DNA from: Stenotrophomonas maltophilia
GTDB taxonomy: Bacteria; Pseudomonadota; Gammaproteobacteria; Xanthomonadales; Xanthomonadaceae
Length of the DNA: 32,233 bases
Assembly (NCBI GenBank): GCA_002435595.1
Contig: DJBL01000142.1
Span: 1-32,233 of the forward strand
Direction: 5' to 3'
The notes under the pieces were generated by a model that was given only the letters and a program-made list of their open reading frames with translations, was not told where the DNA came from and made no database searches. Every line of letters starts with the position of its first letter. Position 1 is the first letter of the stretch. Positions 25,281-32,233 of this stretch are shown piece after piece. The position numbers were made by a program, and so were the translations under genes.

Positions 25281-26405
25281 ATGACCGCAACTGCAGAACT
25301 GCGCGACATCACCGTGGCCGTGGTGCGCGAGAAGGAACAGCCCTTCACCATCGAGCCGGCCCGCATCCGCGGTCCGCAGGACGACGAAGTACTGGTGCGC
25401 GTGGTCGCCACCGGCCTGTGCCATACCGACCTGATCGTGCGCGACCAGTATTACCCGGTACCGTTGCCGGCCGTACTTGGCCATGAAGGGGCGGGCGTGG
25501 TCGAAGCGCTCGGCCCGAACGTGAAAGACCTCAAGGTCGGTGACCACGTGGTGCTCACCTACGGCGCGTGCGGCCACTGCAACCCCTGCAGCGGTGGGCA
25601 CGGTGCGTACTGCAAGGACTTCTTCGGGCTCAACTTCGGCGGCGGCGCGCTCGATGGCAGCACCGCCCTCCAGGACCGGGACGGCAACCCGCTGCACGAT
25701 CACTTCTTCGCCCAGTCCTCGTTCGCCACCTACGCATTGAGCCGCGAGAACAACGCGATCAAGGTGCCCGACGATGCGCCGATCGAACTGCTGGGCCCGC
25801 TCGGCTGCGGGATCCAGACCGGTGCCGGTGCGGTGATCAACTCGCTCAAGGTCAGCGCCGGCAGCAGCTTTGCCAGCTTCGGCGCCGGTGCGGTGGGGCT
25901 CAGCGCGGTGATGGCCGCGCGCGTGGCCGGGGCCACCACCATCATCGCCATCGACGTGGTGCCCTCGCGGCTGGAACTGGCCACCGAACTGGGCGCCACC
26001 CACGTCATCAACAGCCGTGAGGTCGACGTGGTGGAGGCGGTGCGTGAGATCACCGGCGGTGGCGCCAACTTCGCCCTGGAATCCACCGGCCGCCCCGAGG
26101 TGCTGGCGCAGGGTATCGAAGCGCTGGGCGGACGCGGTGTGATCGGCGTGGTGGGCGCGCCCAAGCTGGGCACCAAGGCCGAGTTCGACGTCAACAACCT
26201 GCTGCTCGGCGGCCGCAGCATCCGCGGCATCGTCGAAGGCGACAGCGTGCCCAAGGTGTTCATCCCGCAACTGGTGCAGCTGTACCAGCAGGGCCGCTTC
26301 CCGTTCGACAGACTGGTGAAGTTCTACCCGCTGGACCAGATCAACCAGGCCGCCGAAGACAGCACCCGCGGCGTCACCCTCAAGCCGATCCTCACCATCG
26401 GGTAG
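25281..26405 (+). CDS. Zinc-dependent NAD alcohol dehydrogenase, aryl-alcohol (XylB-like) type
   Basis: 374 residues from ATG 25281, with AGGAG six bases upstream. Catalytic zinc ligands are C47 (GLCHTD), H68 (GHEG) and C176 (GPLGCGIQTG). Four structural-zinc cysteines stand at 97, 100, 103 and 111. The cofactor fold has FGAGAVGL, and the acidic D of IAIDVVPSR favours NAD. GLNFGGGALDGSTAL resembles benzyl-alcohol dehydrogenases (XylB, AreB). With the preceding aldehyde dehydrogenase it would turn an aromatic alcohol into its acid. The TAG stop lies inside the GTAG head of a REP element, so the repeat begins within the gene's last codons. Confidence 0.9.
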   Translation: MTATAELRDITVAVVREKEQPFTIEPARIRGPQDDEVLVRVVATGLCHTDLIVRDQYYPVPLPAVLGHEGAGVVEALGPNVKDLKVGDHVVLTYGACGHCNPCSGGHGAYCKDFFGLNFGGGALDGSTALQDRDGNPLHDHFFAQSSFATYALSRENNAIKVPDDAPIELLGPLGCGIQTGAGAVINSLKVSAGSSFASFGAGAVGLSAVMAARVAGATTIIAIDVVPSRLELATELGATHVINSREVDVVEAVREITGGGANFALESTGRPEVLAQGIEALGGRGVIGVVGAPKLGTKAEFDVNNLLLGGRSIRGIVEGDSVPKVFIPQLVQLYQQGRFPFDRLVKFYPLDQINQAAEDSTRGVTLKPILTIG

Positions 26406-26428
26406 TGCCGGCCGCTGGCCGGCAGCAC
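26402..26428 (+). repeat. Single GTAG REP element overlapping the adh stop codon
   Basis: GTAG, then TGCCGGCC-GCT-GGCCGGCA (8-base stem, 3-base loop), then GCAC. Head and stem size are those of the units at 7025-7628, but the stem sequence differs (a second subfamily). The stop codon TAG (26403-26405) is part of the GTAG head. Confidence 0.8.
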
Positions 26429-26438
26429 GCTGAAACAC

Positions 26439-26468
26439 ACCGTCGCGGGCCGCGGGGCCTGCGACGGT
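26439..26468 (+). terminator. Strong hairpin between adh and the regulator gene
   Basis: A 13-position stem (ACCGTCGCGGGCC with GGCCTGCGACGGT; one G-U pair in RNA) closes over the 4-base loop GCGG. No U-run follows. It may end or weaken transcription into the regulator gene, or stabilise the adh mRNA. Confidence 0.5.
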
Positions 26469-26523
26469 GCAGTCAGTCAGCTTCGCGGGTGTACGCTCCA
26501 GATCCGGTGGTTTGGAGGATCCC

Positions 26524-27624
26524 ATGGGCGGCATGCAGGTGGAGCAGCAACAGGCATTGGCCGCGGCGCGCCAGCGTTTCGCCGACGGCGGGGCACTGGC
26601 CGAGTCGCTGCTGGCCCCGTCCGTGCAGCGCTCCTGGGAGCGCTCGCGGCTGGCCGGCGTGCAGCCGCGGCAGGAGCCGCATTACGCCCCATTGGCCGCC
26701 TCCGGGCCACGCCTGGACGACCCGGCCGACCGCCGCCTGGCGCGCTGCGTGCGCGATGATCTCGACCACCTCTGGGCCGCCTTCGGTGGCCGCCAGTGGA
26801 CGCTGTTCTGCGTCAATGCTGGCGGCATGGTCGTGGCCCAGCGCGAGCATGGCCTGGCCGATGTTCCGGTGCTGCGCCCGATCCAGGTGGGCCGACGGCT
26901 GCGCGAGATCGACATCGGCACCACCGCGCCGGCCTGCAGCCTGGCCGATGATGCGCCCGCGCTGGTGCGCGGCAACGAACACTACCTGGACCGCTTCGCC
27001 GCGGTGTTCTGCCTGAGCGTGCCGCTGCATGGACTCGATGGCGAGGTGCTGGGCGCGCTGGACATCACCGGCACCGGCGATCGCGATGCCGAACTGTTGC
27101 ACGGCTATTTCCGCCAGGCCGCGCTGTCCACCGAAAACCGCCTGATGACCGAACTGCGGCCCTGCCACCTGCTGGCCGTGCAGCACGATGCACGCTGGTT
27201 GCCATCGCCGTTGCAGGGACTGCTGGCGGTGGAGGAAGACGGCCGCGTGCGTGCGGCCAACCGGGTCGCGCGCCGCCTGTTCGGGCTGCCGCGGCGCGGG
27301 CCCTTGCCGTTGCTCACGCTCGCGGGGTTGTTTGCCGGCGCCAGCGTGCACCAGCGGCGGCGGTTGCTGCAGGCCGGGCCGGCCCATCGCGTACGCCTGG
27401 ACCAAGACAGTGCGGTCTACGTGCAGTACCTGCGGGGGCCCTTGGCGGCGCGGGCGAGCCTGCGCAGTGCCGGTGCAGCCGCTGCGGCGGAGCGGCCCTC
27501 GCTGCGTGCGCTCAACGCGCAGGGCGTGCGTGAGGCGGTCGCCGCCCACCACGGCAACATCGCGGCGGCGGCGCGCCAGTTGGGCATATCGCGGACTACC
27601 TTGTACAGGCACCTGCGCGGCTGA
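26524..27624 (+). CDS. AcoR-like Fis-type transcriptional regulator without the AAA+ domain
   Basis: 366 residues from ATG 26524, which has GGAGG five bases upstream. The N-terminus (SVQRSWERSRLAGVQP, about 33-48) and the GAF-like domain (about 70-215; EIDIGTTAPACSLADDAP, CLSVPLHGLDGEVLGALDITG) match AcoR-type activators of aldehyde and diketone catabolism. A PAS-like piece follows (GLLAVEEDGRVRAANRVARRLFG, about 236-258). The C-terminus has a Fis helix-turn-helix (NIAAAARQLGISRTTLYRHL). The sigma-54-interacting AAA+ ATPase domain, with GAFTGA motif, that AcoR carries between these parts is absent, so it should act with sigma-70 promoters. It probably controls the two dehydrogenase genes before it. 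Confidence 0.85.
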   Translation: MGGMQVEQQQALAAARQRFADGGALAESLLAPSVQRSWERSRLAGVQPRQEPHYAPLAASGPRLDDPADRRLARCVRDDLDHLWAAFGGRQWTLFCVNAGGMVVAQREHGLADVPVLRPIQVGRRLREIDIGTTAPACSLADDAPALVRGNEHYLDRFAAVFCLSVPLHGLDGEVLGALDITGTGDRDAELLHGYFRQAALSTENRLMTELRPCHLLAVQHDARWLPSPLQGLLAVEEDGRVRAANRVARRLFGLPRRGPLPLLTLAGLFAGASVHQRRRLLQAGPAHRVRLDQDSAVYVQYLRGPLAARASLRSAGAAAAAERPSLRALNAQGVREAVAAHHGNIAAAARQLGISRTTLYRHLRG

Positions 27625-27636
27625 TCCGGCGCGGAC

Positions 27637-27656
27637 GCCGGCCAGTGGCCGGCAAC
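27637..27656 (-). repeat. Degenerate REP element (reverse orientation)
   Basis: The minus strand reads GTTGCCGGCC-ACT-GGCCGGC, close to the element at 26402 (GTAGTGCCGGCC) but with an altered head. It flanks the regulator gene opposite to the first element, and lies between the regulator and yajQ stops, where it may serve as a two-way terminator. Confidence 0.6.
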
Positions 27657-27675
27657 CGGGCGGATCGGCGTGCGA

Positions 27676-28158
27676 TCAATCGCGGAAGTTGTCGAACTGC
27701 AGCGGCACTTCGAAGGTTTCCTTCTTCAACAGGGCGATCGCGTCCTGCAGGTCGTCGCGCTTCTTGCCATTGACGCGCAGCTTGTCGCCGTTGATCTGGC
27801 TGTCGACCTTGAGCTTGGCTTCCTTGAGCTTGGCCGCGATCTGCTTGGCCACCTTCTGCTCGATGCCCTGCTTGACGGTGAGCTTCTGGCGCGCGCCGGC
27901 CAGGTTGGTCTCGATATCGCCAAACTCCAGGCAGCGCACGTCGATCCCACGGGCGATCAGGCGCGCGCGCAGGATGTCGGTCATCTGCTGCAGCTGGAAA
28001 TCGCTCGGTGCCGATTGGCTGATCACGCTGTCTTCCAGCACGAACCTGGCGTCCACGCCCTTGAAGTCGAAGCGGGTGGACAGCTCGCGGTTGGCCTGGT
28101 CGACCGCGTTGGTCAGTTCGTGGGTGTTGACTTCGGAGACGACGTCAAAGGAAGGCAT
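27676..28158 (-). CDS. yajQ: YajQ family nucleotide-binding protein
   Basis: 160 residues, close to the usual 163. It starts MPSFDVVSEVN and holds the family's two ferredoxin-like RNA-binding-type folds; NANRELSTRFDFKG and LLKKETFEVPLQFDNFRD at the C-terminus are diagnostic. In Xanthomonas campestris a YajQ protein binds cyclic di-GMP and controls virulence genes through a LysR-type partner; that is family knowledge and the ligand is not shown here. GGAG stands nine bases before the ATG. It is monocistronic, convergent with the regulator gene and divergent from the EamA gene. Confidence 0.95.
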   Translation of the reverse strand: MPSFDVVSEVNTHELTNAVDQANRELSTRFDFKGVDARFVLEDSVISQSAPSDFQLQQMTDILRARLIARGIDVRCLEFGDIETNLAGARQKLTVKQGIEQKVAKQIAAKLKEAKLKVDSQINGDKLRVNGKKRDDLQDAIALLKKETFEVPLQFDNFRD

Positions 28159-28186
28159 GGGGCAACTCCAGCGTGTGAATGCCCAC

Positions 28187-28192
28187 ATTCTA
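28187..28192 (-). promoter_or_regulatory. Putative -10 box of yajQ
   Basis: The minus strand reads TAGAAT in GGGTAGAATGTGG, 28 bases before the ATG at 28158; same form as before glmS. Confidence 0.4.
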
Positions 28193-28225
28193 CCCACCCG
28201 GCGTGGACGGCCCGCCGCCTCCGGC

Positions 28226-28231
28226 GATAAT
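28226..28231 (+). promoter_or_regulatory. Possible -10 box of the EamA gene (leaderless transcript)
   Basis: GATAAT lies only five bases before the ATG at 28237, so transcription would start at or next to the start codon. No ribosome-binding site is visible in the bases between them. Confidence 0.35.
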
Positions 28232-28236
28232 GGGTC

Positions 28237-29133
28237 ATGAACACGCAGAAATCCCCCACCCGTGCCGTCGCCTGGATGCTGATGGCGGTCGCCTGCTTCT
28301 CGCTGATGGATGCGGGCATGAAGCAGCTCTCGGCCAGCTATCCGACCCTGCAGGTGACCTTCCTGCGCGGCGCGGCCTCGCTGCCGTTCGTGCTGGTCTG
28401 GGTGCTGGCCACCGCCGGGCCGCGGTCGCTGGTGCCGCGGCGCTGGGGCCTGCACCTGCTGCGTGGCGTGCTCGGCATGGCCATGATCGGGTGCTTCGTC
28501 TACGCCCTGCGCAGTCTGCCGCTGTCCACCGCCTACACCATCTACTTCGTCGCCCCGCTGCTGATTGCCGCGCTGTCGGTGCCGTTGCTGGGCGAGCACG
28601 TCGGCCCGCGCCGCTGGATCGCCATCGGCATCGGCCTGGTCGGCGTGCTGGTGGTGCTGCGCCCCGGCGTGGGCGGCTTCATCTCCGTGCCCGGATTGAT
28701 GGTGCTGCTGGCCGCCACCGCCTATGCGGTCGCCGCGATCACGGTGAGCATGCTCACCCGCACCGACACCCCGCAGTCGATGGTGGTGTGGTTCCTGGTG
28801 ATCATGGCGGTGGGCGCCGGGCTGCTGGCCATCCCCGATTGGCAGCCGCTGCAGCTGGGCCACGCGGGCCTGATCGCCGGCATGGGCCTGGCCGGGGCAG
28901 GCGGCCAGGTCGCCCTGACCCGGGCCTTCCAGCTGGGCGAGGCCTCGCTGATCGCGCCGCTGGAGTACACCGGCCTGGTCTGGGTGATCGGCTGGGACCT
29001 GCTGTTCTGGGGGGCGCTGCCTGACCAGGTGACCTGGCTGGGCGCGGCGATCATCGTGGCCTCGGGCCTGTACCTGCTGCACCGCGAGCGGGTCCGCCAG
29101 GTCCAGGCGCCGACCCCGCTGGACCACCCCTGA
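28237..29133 (+). CDS. EamA/DMT superfamily transporter
   Basis: 298 residues with ten hydrophobic segments in two EamA repeats (about 8-135 and 150-285). Marks include FLRGAASLPFVLVW in repeat one and LIAPLEYTGLVWVIGWDLLFWG in repeat two. Members export or import small metabolites (amino acids, purines, others) across the inner membrane. The substrate cannot be predicted. The preceding 78 bases carry promoters for this gene and yajQ. The final residues are cytoplasmic and basic to proline-rich. Confidence 0.92.
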   Translation: MNTQKSPTRAVAWMLMAVACFSLMDAGMKQLSASYPTLQVTFLRGAASLPFVLVWVLATAGPRSLVPRRWGLHLLRGVLGMAMIGCFVYALRSLPLSTAYTIYFVAPLLIAALSVPLLGEHVGPRRWIAIGIGLVGVLVVLRPGVGGFISVPGLMVLLAATAYAVAAITVSMLTRTDTPQSMVVWFLVIMAVGAGLLAIPDWQPLQLGHAGLIAGMGLAGAGGQVALTRAFQLGEASLIAPLEYTGLVWVIGWDLLFWGALPDQVTWLGAAIIVASGLYLLHRERVRQVQAPTPLDHP

Positions 29134-29140
29134 GCCCGGC

Positions 29141-29159
29141 CGGGCCCCGTCCGGGCCCG
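29141..29159 (+). terminator. GC hairpin after the EamA gene
   Basis: CGGGCCC (29141-29147) and GGGCCCG (29153-29159) form a 7-base stem over CGTCC, seven bases after the stop. No U-run. It overlaps alternative GCCCGG/CCGGGC pairings. Confidence 0.4.
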
Positions 29160-29274
29160 ATCACGCCGGCTTAGAACCAAACGGAATATCATTGCGCGCT
29201 GCCGCACGGGCCAGGGCCGCCCCGCGCTGGTAGGCTGCACGCCCCCTCCCGTCGATGCCCCGGTTGACCGCGAA

Positions 29275-30282
29275 GTGATCGAGTTCCAGCGCCTGCACAA
29301 ATCCTATGCCGTCGGCGGCCGCGCGATCGCCGCGCTGCAGCCGCTGGACCTGACCATCGAGGCCGGCGAGGTGTTCGGCATCATCGGCCATTCGGGGGCC
29401 GGCAAGTCGACCCTGATCCGCCTGATCAACCGGCTCGAGGAGCCCACCGGCGGGCGCCTGCTGATCGGCGGCGAAGACGTCACCGCGCTCGATGCCGACG
29501 GCCTGCGCGCGCTGCGCCGGAAGATCGGCATGATCTTCCAGCACTTCAACCTGCTGTCCTCGCGCACGGTGGCGGCCAATGTCGCCTTCCCGCTGGAGCT
29601 GGCCGGGACCCCGCGCGCGGAGATCGATGCGCGGGTGGACGAGCTGCTGCATACCGTTGGGCTGGAAGCGCACGCCAGCAAGTACCCGGCGCAGCTGTCC
29701 GGCGGCCAGAAACAGCGCGTGGGCATCGCCCGCGCGCTGGCCACCCGCCCGCAGATCCTGCTGTGCGATGAGGCCACCAGCGCACTGGACCCCCAGACCA
29801 CCGCCTCGGTGCTCAAGCTGCTGGGCAGGATCAACCGCGAGCTGGGCCTGACCATCGTGCTGATCACCCACGAGATGGATGTGATCCGCCGTGTCTGCGA
29901 TCGCGTGGCCGTGCTCGATGCCGGGCACCTGGTCGAGACCGGCCCGGTCACCGAGGTCTTCCTGCATCCGCAGCACCCCACCACGCGCCGCTTCGTCAAC
30001 GAATCGGAGCAGGTGGACGAGGGCGAGCTGCACAAGGACTTCCAGGCCGTGGCCGGGCGCATCGTGCGCCTGACCTTCCTCGGCGCGGACACCTACGAAC
30101 CGCTGCTGGGGCGTATCGCGCGCGATACCGGCGTGGACTACAACATCCTGTCCGGTCGCATCGACCGGATCAAGGACACCCCGTATGGCCAGCTGACCGT
30201 GTCGCTGGTCGGGGGCGACGTGGCCGCCGCACAGGCCGGCTTCGTGGCCGCCGGTGTCCACCTTGAGGAGCTGCGTCGATGA
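29275..30282 (+). CDS. metN: Methionine ABC transporter ATP-binding protein
   Basis: 335 residues from a GTG at 29275 (no in-frame ATG nearby). Walker A GHSGAGKST at 38-46, the LSGGQKQR signature, Walker B with LLCDEATSALD and an ITHEMD H-loop are all present. The C-terminal NIL domain (about 265-335) senses methionine in the MetNI family and inhibits transport when the amino acid is abundant. QKQR with FQHFNLLSSRTV is diagnostic for MetN. The metI gene overlaps its stop by four bases (ATGA). A TATCAT near 29187 may be its -10, but the -35 is poor and I see no riboswitch. Confidence 0.96.
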   Translation: MIEFQRLHKSYAVGGRAIAALQPLDLTIEAGEVFGIIGHSGAGKSTLIRLINRLEEPTGGRLLIGGEDVTALDADGLRALRRKIGMIFQHFNLLSSRTVAANVAFPLELAGTPRAEIDARVDELLHTVGLEAHASKYPAQLSGGQKQRVGIARALATRPQILLCDEATSALDPQTTASVLKLLGRINRELGLTIVLITHEMDVIRRVCDRVAVLDAGHLVETGPVTEVFLHPQHPTTRRFVNESEQVDEGELHKDFQAVAGRIVRLTFLGADTYEPLLGRIARDTGVDYNILSGRIDRIKDTPYGQLTVSLVGGDVAAAQAGFVAAGVHLEELRR

Positions 30283-30968
30283 TCCTGGCCACCGCCGGCG
30301 GGTTCTTCCGCCACCTGGACGCGGGCAAGTGGGCCGATATCGGCCAGGCCACGCTGGATACCCTGCTGATGCTGGGCGGCTCGCTGCCGCTGACGCTGGC
30401 CATCGGCCTGCCGCTGGGCGTGCTGCTGTTCCTCACCGGCTCGCCGCAGCTGCACCGCAAGCCGGTGCTGTACGGCGCGCTGGCGGTACTGGTGAACCTG
30501 CTGCGCTCGGTGCCCTTCATCATCCTGATGATCGTGCTGATCCCGCTCACGCTGTGGATGATGGGCACCTCGCTGGGCGTGCGCGGTGCGATCGTGCCGC
30601 TGGTGATCGGCGCCGCGCCGTTCTACGCGCGCCTGGTGGAGACCGCGCTGCGTGAAGTGGACCGTGGCGTGATCGAAGCGAGCCAGGCGATGGGTGCCAC
30701 CACCTGGCAGCTGGTGACCCGGGTGCTGCTGCCCGAAGCGCGACCGGGCCTGATCGCCGGTGCCACCGTCACCGTGATCGCACTGATCGGCTTCACCGCA
30801 ATGGGCGGTGCGATCGGTTCCGGCGGCCTGGGCGACCTGGCCTTCCGCGATGGCTACCAGCGTTCGCACACCGACGTGGCCCTGGTCACGGTGGTGCTGC
30901 TGCTGGTGCTGGTGCAGCTGCTGCAGATGCTGGGCGACCGCCTGGTGGCGCACTACAGCCGGAAATGA
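30279..30968 (+). CDS. metI: Methionine ABC transporter permease
   Basis: 229 residues with five hydrophobic segments. The ATPase-contact loop is EASQAMGATTWQLVTRVLLPEARPGLIAG (EAA motif, about 145-170). It overlaps metN (ATGA), so the two are made together. The family's substrate-binding lipoprotein MetQ usually sits next to metNI; none follows here before the antitoxin relic and the lipocalin gene on the other strand, so it must be elsewhere or lost. Confidence 0.95.
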   Translation: MILATAGGFFRHLDAGKWADIGQATLDTLLMLGGSLPLTLAIGLPLGVLLFLTGSPQLHRKPVLYGALAVLVNLLRSVPFIILMIVLIPLTLWMMGTSLGVRGAIVPLVIGAAPFYARLVETALREVDRGVIEASQAMGATTWQLVTRVLLPEARPGLIAGATVTVIALIGFTAMGGAIGSGGLGDLAFRDGYQRSHTDVALVTVVLLLVLVQLLQMLGDRLVAHYSRK

Positions 30969-30993
30969 CCGGCAGCTACCGAGGGCCAGTGCA

Positions 30994-31179
30994 CGCGATC
31001 GTGTGCCCGCGATCGTGCATGAAACCGGTGGCGTGACGACCGATATCGCGGTGCGCCTGGCACGTCATTCCGGCGCGGACGCCGCGCCGTGGCTGGCCCG
31101 CCAGCCCGGGTCCGAACCGAAGACGCTGTCGACCCGCCGGGCAAGCCAGCGCAGGGGGCAGCCGTGCGCGGCCGCCTGA
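30994..31179 (+). pseudogene. Remnant of a HigA-family antitoxin
   Basis: A frame directly behind metI reads RVPAIVHETGGVTTDIAVRL and then ARHSGADAAPWLARQ, which lines up with the second half of HigA-type XRE antitoxins (IVxxxxGIT-D-A-RLARxFGT--xxWLxLQ). The first helices and the start codon are missing, and after LARQ the sequence departs from the family until the stop at 31179. No HigB toxin is present. It fits a decayed module. A functional short protein is unlikely. The rest of the 220-base gap to the lipocalin gene shows nothing else. Confidence 0.5.
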
Positions 31180-31188
31180 GCGCCGCCC

Positions 31189-31794
31189 TTAGCGGACGTT
31201 CGGGACCTCATAGCCCAGCCGGTCCACCTGCTCGGGATGCTGCGGCACGCGCTTGAGCTTGTCGGTGTTGACCCCGTACTCGTCGCGCAGGCGGGTGGCC
31301 AGTTCCTTGTACAGGTCCTTGTCCATGTCCGGCTTGCGCGCGAAGATCCAGGCCATTTCGCGGCCCGGGTAACCCAGCATCGCCCAGGAATAGTCCGGCG
31401 CCACTTCCAGCACGCGGGTGTGGGTGGGCACTACCTTGTAGAACCAGGTGCGCCAGTTGTGGTTGCCGCTGTCCTCGTCGACCGAGGCGCGCACGGTCAG
31501 CGCCTGCTGCGGCTCGGAGAACCCGTTGCGGTAGCGGTAGGTGATGGACACCTTCTGGTCGCCGCGCAGGGTGAACTCGTTGACGCTGGCCACGTGGCCG
31601 CGCTCGACCGGGTTGGGCACCCGGCCGATCACGTACCAGGTGCCCATGAACCGCTGCAGGTCGATCGGGGCGCTGGTGGCATCGGAGGCCACCGGTGCCG
31701 GGCTCGGCCGGGTCTCGTGGCGGAAGGCGCAGGCGGACAGCAGCGACAGCGTCGACAGCAACAGGACAGCGCGAAGCGGGCGGTTCAGAGACAT
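31189..31794 (-). CDS. blc: Lipocalin family outer-membrane lipoprotein
   Basis: 201 residues from ATG 31794. A signal peptide ends in the lipobox LLSAC with the lipidated C22. The lipocalin fold begins with GTWYVIGRVPN (G51, W53 of the G-x-W motif) and continues with VSITYRYRN, WFYKVVPTHTRVLEV and YSWAMLGYPGREMAWIFARKP, which match Blc; the protein is slightly longer than E. coli Blc (177). Blc lies at the outer membrane and binds lysophospholipids or fatty acids. It is encoded opposite to metNI. GGAG stands 11 bases before the start; a longer frame upstream is less likely because it would bury the signal peptide. Confidence 0.93.
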   Translation of the reverse strand: MSLNRPLRAVLLLSTLSLLSACAFRHETRPSPAPVASDATSAPIDLQRFMGTWYVIGRVPNPVERGHVASVNEFTLRGDQKVSITYRYRNGFSEPQQALTVRASVDEDSGNHNWRTWFYKVVPTHTRVLEVAPDYSWAMLGYPGREMAWIFARKPDMDKDLYKELATRLRDEYGVNTDKLKRVPQHPEQVDRLGYEVPNVR

Positions 31795-31955
31795 GCGGCA
31801 GAAGGCTCCAGTGGCTGGCACGGGCATGGTGGGTGGGACGGCGGAGAACGTCAATGGTGGCGTTCATGCTGGTGGTATCGCCGGCGTCGACAGGTCGCAG
31901 CCGGTGAGATGAGCGCACGGCAAGGTAGGCCATCACTTTCGCACGGAGTCGTGTC

Positions 31956-32233
31956 ATGTCCTTGTCGTCGTCGCGTCATTCCCCGCGTTCACAGCGTTCG
32001 GTACCGGCCAGCAGCGCGCCCGATCCGCAGGTGTTGCGCGGGGTGCGCCAGGTGGCCCTGGCCGGGTTGGCGCTGGTGCTGGTGTGGCCGGCTGCACGCG
32101 GCAACAGCCAGTGGCTGGGCTGGCTGCCGCTGTGGCTGGTGGGCATGCCGTGGCTGGCCTGGTGGAGCCTGTACCGGTTCCGCCTGCCGCAGGCGCTGTT
32201 GCAGCGCCGCGGCCGGCGTCGGCGGGGGCCGCA
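31956..32233 (+). CDS. Small membrane protein, unknown family (partial, runs off the window)
   Basis: From ATG 31956 the frame stays open to the window end (92 codons). A Ser/Arg-rich N-terminus (about 1-25) is followed by two hydrophobic stretches (about 34-46, ALAGLALVLVWPA, and 54-69, LGWLPLWLVGMPWLAWW) and then a basic tail (QRRGRRRRG). It looks like a small two-helix inner-membrane protein. I do not recognise the family. It is divergent from the lipocalin gene and has no clear ribosome-binding site. Confidence 0.55.
   Translation, partial: MSLSSSRHSPRSQRSVPASSAPDPQVLRGVRQVALAGLALVLVWPAARGNSQWLGWLPLWLVGMPWLAWWSLYRFRLPQALLQRRGRRRRGP

Noticed and set aside
29160..29274. SAM riboswitch or S-box before metN
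   Set aside because: No conserved multi-stem core or kink-turn motif could be found in the short leader.

Overview
The window is GC-rich chromosomal DNA from a gammaproteobacterium of the Xanthomonadaceae, most likely Stenotrophomonas or a close relative. Grounds: the gene families (GlmS, oligopeptidase A, YajQ, DUF1415, a UdgX/radical SAM pair), -10 boxes of the form TAGAAT, and a run of short palindromes headed by GTAG like the SMAG REP elements described in S. maltophilia. No rRNA, tRNA, intact insertion sequence, prophage or CRISPR array was seen.

Layout. 1-4962 (minus): MacAB-like export operon (adaptor, ATPase, two FtsX-type permeases, then a secreted PDZ protein cut by the window edge), driven by a convincing sigma-54 promoter with TGTCCG/CGGACA sites upstream. 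5167-7008 (plus): glmS. 7025-7628: eight tandem two-hairpin GTAG/REP units. 7932-8363 (plus): a two-CBS protein. 8415-14531 (minus): a six-gene, tightly overlapping operon encoding a KAS III-type condensing enzyme, an extended SDR, a metallo-beta-lactamase-fold hydrolase, an ATP-grasp ligase, a GNAT/FemAB-like acyltransferase and a Rieske oxygenase. 14663-17414 (minus): a DUF4130-UdgX fusion translationally coupled to its radical SAM partner. 17572-18643 (minus): two VOC proteins, one glyoxalase I. 18754-22006 (plus): a PLP enzyme of the cysteine synthase/desulfhydrase group and oligopeptidase A. 22161-23545 (minus): an SDR and a DUF1415 protein. 23800-27624 (plus): aryl-aldehyde dehydrogenase, aryl-alcohol dehydrogenase and an AcoR-like regulator lacking the AAA+ domain. 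27676-28158 (minus): yajQ. 28237-30968 (plus): an EamA exporter and metNI. 30994-31179: a HigA-antitoxin relic. 31189-31794 (minus): a lipocalin lipoprotein. 31956-end (plus): start of a small membrane protein.

The best candidate for an undescribed system is the six-gene operon at 8415-14531. It has the parts list of a small-molecule pathway (condense, reduce, ligate, acylate, oxidise, hydrolyse) with no PKS or NRPS megasynthase and no carrier protein of its own, and its order matches no pathway I can name. Second are the sigma-54-controlled exporter and the UdgX/radical SAM DNA-damage pair with its double palindrome.
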